DNA from: Pelobates cultripes
Taxonomy: Eukaryota > Chordata > Amphibia > Anura > Pelobatidae
DNA: 64,000 bases
Direction of reading: 5' to 3'
Assembly (NCBI GenBank): GCA_933207985.1
Contig: OW240921.1
Coordinates: 100,103,155 to 100,167,154 of the forward strand
Every line of letters starts with the position of its first letter. The stretch's first letter is position 1. Positions 58,076 through 64,000 of the stretch are shown here, in pieces. The position numbers and the translations under genes are program-made. The notes below the pieces were generated by a model. The model was given only the letters and a program-made list of their open reading frames with translations. It was not told where the DNA came from and ran no database searches.

Positions 58076-58270
58076 AATCTCTCCCCCTTCCCCCGTCAAA
58101 TTCCTCCTCCCCTTTCCCCCGTCAATTTCCTTCTCCCCCTTTCTCCAATTTCCTTCTTCTCCCCCTTTCTCCAATTTCCTTCTTCTCCCCCCTCCCTTTC
58201 ATTTCCTTCTCCTCCCTCTCCAACTTCCTTAACATCCCCCTCTCAACTTCCTTCTTATCCCCCTTTTTAA
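58076..58270. repeat. Pyrimidine-rich tandem repeat (CCCCTTTCTCCAATTTCCTT)
   Basis: About eight units of 22-25 bases of CTCCCCCTTTCYCCAATTTC type, almost free of G on the + strand. Together with the preceding microsatellite it resembles the inner part of a MITE-like repeat. Confidence 0.85.
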
Positions 58271-58988
58271 TCAATGTCCGCCCTTAAAGTGAAAATACCA
58301 TCACCTTATCCAAACATGTCTAGGCGTACACCTCTAGTGATTTGTTCAGGGTTAACTGTGTTTGTATTAATGGTCAGTAAATTTGCATGTTAAAAACTTG
58401 GCGCTTGCACTTAATTAAATTAATTTGAATTAACTTATGGGGGATGTGTTATTTGTTTGGTCCTTTTCTTTGTTATTGATATATAAAGGTGGTTAATATC
58501 TTTTACCATATTGTATTTCACTGGTAGCTTAAAATCGTAGTCACGTTTTACCATTTGTATGTCAATCCCAGTCGTTAAATGCTTCCATAATATGTTGCAA
58601 TATTTTATTTAACTTTTTTTTTTTGCATTGTAAGAAAGTTTGGGCAATGCTTTCTCCATCTACTGTGCCTGTATAATAATAACAAAGTATTTAAGCAGGA
58701 AAGGTACATTCAGATTAGTCTGGTTTCCAAGTACGTCCTGGGGATGTTACCTTAGTTCAACATCCAGGAGTTGTTACTATATGGCAAATGTGTTTCGTTA
58801 GAATTGTCTTGTTTAATCTATTGTACAGCGCTGTGGAACGCATTGGGGCCATGAGTTAGCTAAATGAGCAATGGTAACTACTATAGAACCTGTTCAAACA
58901 TCAGGGGTGCAAGTAAAAGATGGAACGACTACCAATAGGTTGGGTAATAGTTCCAGCCGTAAAATAACCGCTATATTTGTTGCATACA
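58271..58988. other. Intergenic stretch without a recognised feature
   Basis: AT-rich. No element termini or coding signal recognised. ACAGCGCTGTGGAACGC near 58828 recalls an L2-type tail word. Confidence 0.35.
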
Positions 58989-60070
58989 TACCGTATATAC
59001 TCAAGTATAAGACAAGTTTTTCGGCACATTTTTTGTGCTGAAAACCCCCCACTAGTCTTATACTCGAGTGAGTGTCTGTATTAAGGCAACTTACATTGCC
59101 ATAATACAGACAAGGACCGCCGGGCTCATTACAAGCCCGGCGGTCCTGTTGGGGGCTGGGAGGAAGCGCTTACTTACCTTTCCTGCAGCTCCTGTCAACT
59201 CCCTTCTCTCTCCTCCGGTCCGCTCAGCTCCCCTGCAAGTCTCGCGAGAGCCGCGGGGTTAGAGCGTTGCCACGGGTTACCGTGGCAACGCTCCGTGCGG
59301 CAGTCACATCGCGAGACTTACAGTGGAGCTGACAGGGGAGCTGACCGGAACTGAGGAGAAGGGAGCTGACAGGAGCTGCAAGAAAGGTAAGTAAACGCTT
59401 CCTGCCAGCCCCCTCCTACACAGTGCACACCACTGGACCACCAGGGAATGAGAGCCCCCCTCCCTGGCCAGCTAACAAGCAGGGAGGGGGGACGAAAAAA
59501 ATAACATAAAAATTTAAATAAAATAAAATAACATAAAAATATTACTAATATAAAAAATAATATTAAAATAATAATAATAATAATATAAAAAAAATAATAA
59601 AAATGCCCACCCCCCACCAAGGCTCCTCTGCATCACATACACATACACACACTGCACTCATACACACACACACTGCATTCATACACACTGCTTTCATACA
59701 CACACACTGCACTCATACACACACACACACTGCACTCATACACACACACACACTGCATTCATACACACACACACTGCACTCATACACACACACTGCATTC
59801 ATACACACACACACACACACACTGCATTCATACACACACACACTGCATTCATACACACACACACTGCATTCATTCTATACACACACTGTAAATAAATATT
59901 CAATTAATATAATTTTTTGGGGATCTAATTTTATTTAGAAATTTACCAGTAGCTGCTGCATTTCCCACCCTAGTCTTATACTCGAGTCAATAAGTTTTCC
60001 CAGTTTTTTGGGGTAAAATTAGGGGTCTCGACTTATATTCGGGTCGACTTATACTCGAGTATATACGGTA
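58989..60070. mobile_element. MITE with TACCGTATATACTC termini, mostly palindromic
   Basis: The left end TACCGTATATACTCAAGTAT is mirrored by ATACTCGAGTATATACGGTA on the right. Inside, 59155-59265 and about 59295-59415 are a second inverted pair (CAGCTCCTGTCA, AAGCGCTTACTTACCTTTC and mirrors) around a near-perfect central hairpin, GAGCGTTGCCACGG with CCGTGGCAACGCTC at 59261-59292. GTAAGTAAACGCTTCC and its mirror contain GTAAG-like donor words that could be mistaken for splice sites. CAC-rich microsatellite at 59630-59890. No transposase. Confidence 0.75.
59630..59890. repeat. CACACTGCATTCATACACAC microsatellite
   Basis: Units of CATACACACACACTGCATT with CA runs of variable length, in the right half of the surrounding MITE. 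Confidence 0.92.
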
Positions 60071-60771
60071 ATTTGGGCGCTGTACCCCTTGGGGAACAAT
60101 GGTTTTTAAAATATTGGTCTTATTATTAAAAGAAAAATGTTTTCCTTATTTTGAGTAACAGCATGGATAAATTCTTTGTGGCACAATATTTAGAAAAACA
60201 TTTCATTTAAAAAATAAAAAAAAGATATATTTAAAAATATTACTTTCCCCATTTACGTTCCATGTGTGTTCATCGGAAGTGTTTACTGCGGTAAATGGAG
60301 GTGTATATGAGCGAAGACATCTGTTTAGCTCAATTATTCAGCAGACAACTGTCAAATAGGCATTCATTACTTAATACGGAGTAAAAGACATCTGGTTTTT
60401 ATGTTTTTGTTTTCTTTACAGCCTGTTAATCTACAAAGCTTGTGTCAATGGCGTGCAACACGTTAATATCTCCAGAGTATCCCTTTCTCTTTTACCATAT
60501 ATTTATACATATTTTTTGTATTTACTACTTCTGCTACTTCTTAACTTACTTGACAAAACGTAAAATATGCTGATGTCAGCCAGAACTATTCAGGGGCAAA
60601 GCAGAAACTCAAATTCAGAAGAAGTTAATTTTATTATAAGAACGGGGGGAAAAAGCAAAGTTTAAAATTGACTAGGAGTTAGGCCTTCTGATGCAGAATG
60701 ACCAACACAGCTGATGACATCTAGGCTGATAAAAATTTCGGGTCAGTCAAGTGTTTGATAAGTGTATTTAA

Positions 60772-61267
60772 AGGACCACTATAGTGCCAGGAAAACATAC
60801 TCGTTTTCCTGGCACTATAGTGCCCTGAGGGTGCCCCCACCCTCAGGGACCCCCTCTCGCCCGGCTCTGGAAAGGGGAAAGGGGTTAAAACTTACCTTTT
60901 TCCAGCGCTGGGCGGGGAGCTCTCTGCCTTCTCTCCTCCTCCGATCCTCCTCCTGGGCTGAATGCGCACGCGCGGCAAGAGCTGCGCGCGCATTCAGCCC
61001 GTCGCATAGGAAAGCATTTACAATGCTTTCCTATGGACGCTTGCGTGCTCTCACTGTGAAAAATCACAGTGAGAAGCACGCAAGCGCCTCTAGTGGCTGT
61101 CAATGAGACAGCCACTAGAGGATTAGGGGGAAGGCTTAACCCATTCATAAACATAGCAGTTTCTCTGAAACTGCTATGTTTATAAAAAAAATGGGTTAAC
61201 CCTAGAAGGACCAGGCACCCACACCACTTCATTAAGCTGAAGTGGTCTGGGTGCCTAGAGTGGTCCT
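60772..61267. mobile_element. Young T2-like MITE with TTAA duplication, second copy
   Basis: TTAA at 60768-60771 and 61268-61271. Termini AGGACCACTATAGTGCC and CTAGAGTGGTCCT. It shares all the hairpins of the copy at 32345-32808, with small differences such as an extra GAAAGGG and an extra CGCGCGCATTCAGCC segment. Non-coding. Confidence 0.87.
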
Positions 61268-61271
61268 TTAA

Positions 61272-62104
61272 TATATTAAAAATTTTATTATTTTTAGCAG
61301 ACATGAAATCTCATTATTTGGATTTTCACTCTGAATACATTACTTCCAAATCATTTACATTAGTTAGAGTTGTCACAATAATGGGGGCTGGCCCACTGCC
61401 CCACTTTTAGACTCTATTATCCCACTTCCGAGTGGCTGCTTCAAGTGGACCTGACACTGTTTACAGGTGGGATTCACACTTTTTTGGGGAGAGACCAGCC
61501 CTTATGACACCACCAGTGAAGCGTATGATATGCTCAATGATGCATGTTGTGGCATCCAGCAGGTATGGCCAGTGTATGGGACCCAACACTTTGGTGGGCT
61601 CTGCTATAAAGCCTACCACCACAAGCAGGGCCGGCTTCAGGTGTACAGCCACTATGGTTGTAAGGGGCCCAGGCTACCCAGGGGGCTCGGCAGGCCCGGG
61701 CCCTATATTTCTAATGTGTACATATATATAGCGAGTATTGCTATATACATGTACACATGTGGTCCCCATGAGCCACTTATGTCTAGAATAGTGAAGAGGG
61801 ATTCAGTAGACTCAAATTTCCCCCTCCAGCAGGTCCTCTACTATGTTCAAGAGCTCTGGCTGTCAGAGTGGTGCATCAGGTTACCTGATGCAGCACACAT
61901 CCTGTGCTCACAAGAGAAGGAGAGGACCTGCAGGATTGGGAAATTGGAGTCTCCTTCCTGAGCGCCCTCTTCACTATCCTAGACAGCTAGCTTGACTATC
62001 TCACCAGACCACCAGGGTATCTAATGTCCCCCCTCCCCTGCCACAGGTAATAAGAAAACATAAGAACATAAGAAAAAAAAATGCTCACTCCCCAAAATAT
62101 ACAG
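61272..62104. repeat. Repeat-derived stretch, family unclear
   Basis: GCAGGGCCGGCTTCAGGTGT, GGGGCCCAGGCTACCC and AGGCCCGGGCCCTATA are MITE-like GC-rich words resembling those at 38520-38760. ATATATATAGCGAGTATTGC followed by TATATACATGTACAC forms a hairpin near 61722-61760. The 164-codon open frame across 61467-61961 has no recognisable domain. Confidence 0.4.
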
Positions 62105-62830
62105 CCCCTATCTCTACTACCCCACAAAGATAAACACACACACAGCATCCATTATACTCACGGCATCCACCATATTCAAGGAATTCAAAATACACACACA
62201 CACGATATCCACTATACATGGTATCCACTTTACATCCATTATACTCATGGCATCCACTGTACACACACAGAATTCATAATACACACGACATCCACTGTAC
62301 ACACACAGAATTCATAATACACACGACATCCATTGTACACACACAACATCCACTATACACACACAGAATTCATAATACACACAACATCCACTATACACAC
62401 ACAGAATTCATAATACACACGACATCCACTGTACACACACAGAATTCATAATACACACACAACATCCACTATACACACAGAATTCATAATACACAGAACA
62501 TCCACTATACACACATGGAATTCATAATATACGACATCCGCTGTACACACACACTGAATTCATAATATACGACATCCACTATACACATATGGAATTCATA
62601 ATACACACACTACATGCACTATACACACACTGAATTCATAATACACTACATGCACTATACACACACTGAATTCATGATACACACACACACAACATCCACT
62701 ATACACACAAAGCATCCACTATACTCACGCCATCCACTATATACACACGAAATTCAAAATACACACACACGACATTCACTATACGCACGATGCATCCGCT
62801 ACAAATACATACTCTTTTCCACTAGACACA
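62105..62830. repeat. Minisatellite of CACACAGAATTCATAATACA units
   Basis: Units of about 37-40 bases combine ACACACAGAATTCATAATAC with ACACGACATCCACTRTAC. Variants with CATATGGAATTC, CACACTGAATTC and TACATGCACTATAC mark later parts. Each unit carries an EcoRI site GAATTC. Open frames in it are not genes. Confidence 0.93.
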
Positions 62831-62902
62831 CAAACTGCATCCTTGTGAGTGGACTTGTGTGTGTGTCCGGTGGACGGACTCCATGGCAGGCCTTGAGCTG
62901 TC

Positions 62903-63276
62903 TTATGTCTCATTTCAACTGAGCGGAACGGTTCGGGTCGGTCCGGTACAGTACGCTATTTTGAGTGTTTCCATTATGAAAGTGGCCCATGCAACCGAAC
63001 CGAACTGCACCATTTCTGGTCCCCCTTCCGATGAAGGTCCATAGGAAATGGTACGGTATGGTTAGGGTGGAGCTACTAGCGTCACACTATACAATCCATT
63101 GATTGGCGGACAGGAAAACTTCAATGCTCGCGACAAATGACACGCTAGGCATTTGGTCTAAACCCCGCATGGCCCCTGGCGTTCCAACTTGCAGTGGAAA
63201 TGCTCATCTGAATAGGCAGGACCATTCTAACCCTGTACCGACCCGAACCGTTCCACTCAGTGGAAACGAGGCATAA
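62903..63276. mobile_element. Palindromic MITE with 46-bp inverted repeats
   Basis: TTATGTCTCATTTCAACTGA then GCGGAACGGTTCGGGTCGGT on the left (62903-62948) mirror ACCGACCCGAACCGTTCCAC then TCAGTGGAAACGAGGCATAA on the right (63231-63276). The CRTTTCCACTGAGYGG terminal word resembles PIF/Harbinger-type vertebrate MITEs. No coding capacity. The flanking target site is not clear because TTA and TAA belong to the palindrome. Confidence 0.7.
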
Positions 63277-64000
63277 GAGGCACCAGAATTTCTGATGGCA
63301 GCCATTACCACAAATCCCAACACATTGGAACAAGAGGTGTGTGCAATTAGCAGGTCTTTCAACTCTTGCATTCAGAATATCTTCCATTCTGTGCACCCCA
63401 CAACTTTAAATAGTCCATATAAAAGTGGATTTAAAATTTTGGGCCGCGATAGCCAAACATGAAATATTGGCTAAGTCGGCTATGTTAGGTATGACTATTG
63501 TGGCCTACAGTTGATTATTTACCTTGAAAATAAACTACTTACTCCTAAAATGTGCAATAATCTGATCAATTATCCACAATTCACAGCATTGTTAATAGGC
63601 TTTTGCACTGTGATTCCTTCCTCACTGTGCAATTATCACATATGACGTCCATGTATTTACCATATTGAGAGAGATAAAGCAATGCTTTCTTCAATGTAAT
63701 CTAGGAGAGCATAATTCCTGGAGTAAAACCCTTTAAAGACAGATAATACAGAGCAGTGTGGGTCTAATTACCAGTAATAAGATTTTCACAAATTATTCAT
63801 TATAGTGTAAATTGCCAGGAATTCAAATTGAATTCCAAATTTTACCACAAAATAGACAAACTGAGAATATCGTTGCCTCGGGTATATTTGCCAGTTCAGT
63901 GTTGCGGCTTAAATGTTTAAATTTGTTTTGGGTGTTATTCTGTAAACACTGACTTGTAATGAATTGAAATGGGTTGCAAATGTAGGCAATATAGCCAAAC
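63277..64000. other. Intergenic stretch without a recognised feature
   Basis: No exon, RNA gene or repeat end recognised up to the window edge. Confidence 0.4.

Noticed and set aside
61467..61961. 164-codon + frame
   Set aside because: Overlaps GC-rich MITE-like words (GCAGGGCCGGCTTCAGG). No recognisable domain, and composition gives no sign of conservation.

Overview
This is a vertebrate genomic window, most likely from a frog or toad. No bacterial gene organisation is visible. It holds spliced exons with GT-AG borders and is dominated by interspersed repeats. The amphibian call rests on many TTAA-flanked elements beginning AGGGACACTATAG or AGGACCACTATAG (the T2/Kolobok MITE style known from Xenopus), a piggyBac-style element with TTAACCCCTTAA ends, Tx1/L1-like and L2-like LINEs, and Tc1-like transposons. 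The species cannot be named from sequence alone.

The only host gene I can support is the 3' end of a kelch-family gene on the + strand, best matched by memory to KLHL17 (actinfilin). Four coding exons are visible: 992-1075, 1166-1239, 19213-19394 and 22871-23099 (stop TGA 23097-23099). Their phases join cleanly into about 188 residues of C-terminal kelch propeller plus the tail. Introns are 90 bp, about 18.0 kb and about 3.5 kb; the 5' part of the gene lies outside the window. The 90-bp intron is a multiple of three and open in frame.

The 18-kb intron holds: a 30-bp-unit minisatellite of about 61 units (1411-3245) with higher-order structure; a piggyBac-like element built from successive hairpins (3689-7778); inside that, an intact-looking ORF1-only L1-type retrotransposon with 15-bp target duplications (4898-7020, ORF1 5034-6041); an L2 LINE 3' end (about 8470-9445); several T2-like MITEs; a 5'-truncated L1 (11329-11658); a hAT-like element with an internal minisatellite (12070-13672); and an L1 deletion derivative (15440-16746).

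Downstream of the gene (23.1-64 kb) I see no further host exon. Landmarks are a TA-flanked CCGAA-rich MITE family (26046-27666, 33414-34018, and the ends of two more copies), a Penelope-like stretch with a hammerhead-like core (30085-30712), a decayed Tc1-like transposase (30715-31755), an L1 carrying two nested DNA-element insertions (31780-34204), a larger and better preserved Tc1-like element with four nonsense codons (46950-48373), a perfect-looking 482-bp tandem duplication (48721-49684), three more L1 remnants (50460-51620, 53429-55016, 56707-57935), a palindromic MITE (58989-60070), a second young T2 MITE (60772-61267), and several micro- and minisatellites, mostly inside MITE-like elements.

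The repeats can be put in relative order by nesting: L1 before T2 and TA-MITE insertion at 32-34 kb, and piggyBac-like MITE before ORF1-only L1 at 3.7-7.8 kb. All family names come from recognising motifs; no database search was possible.
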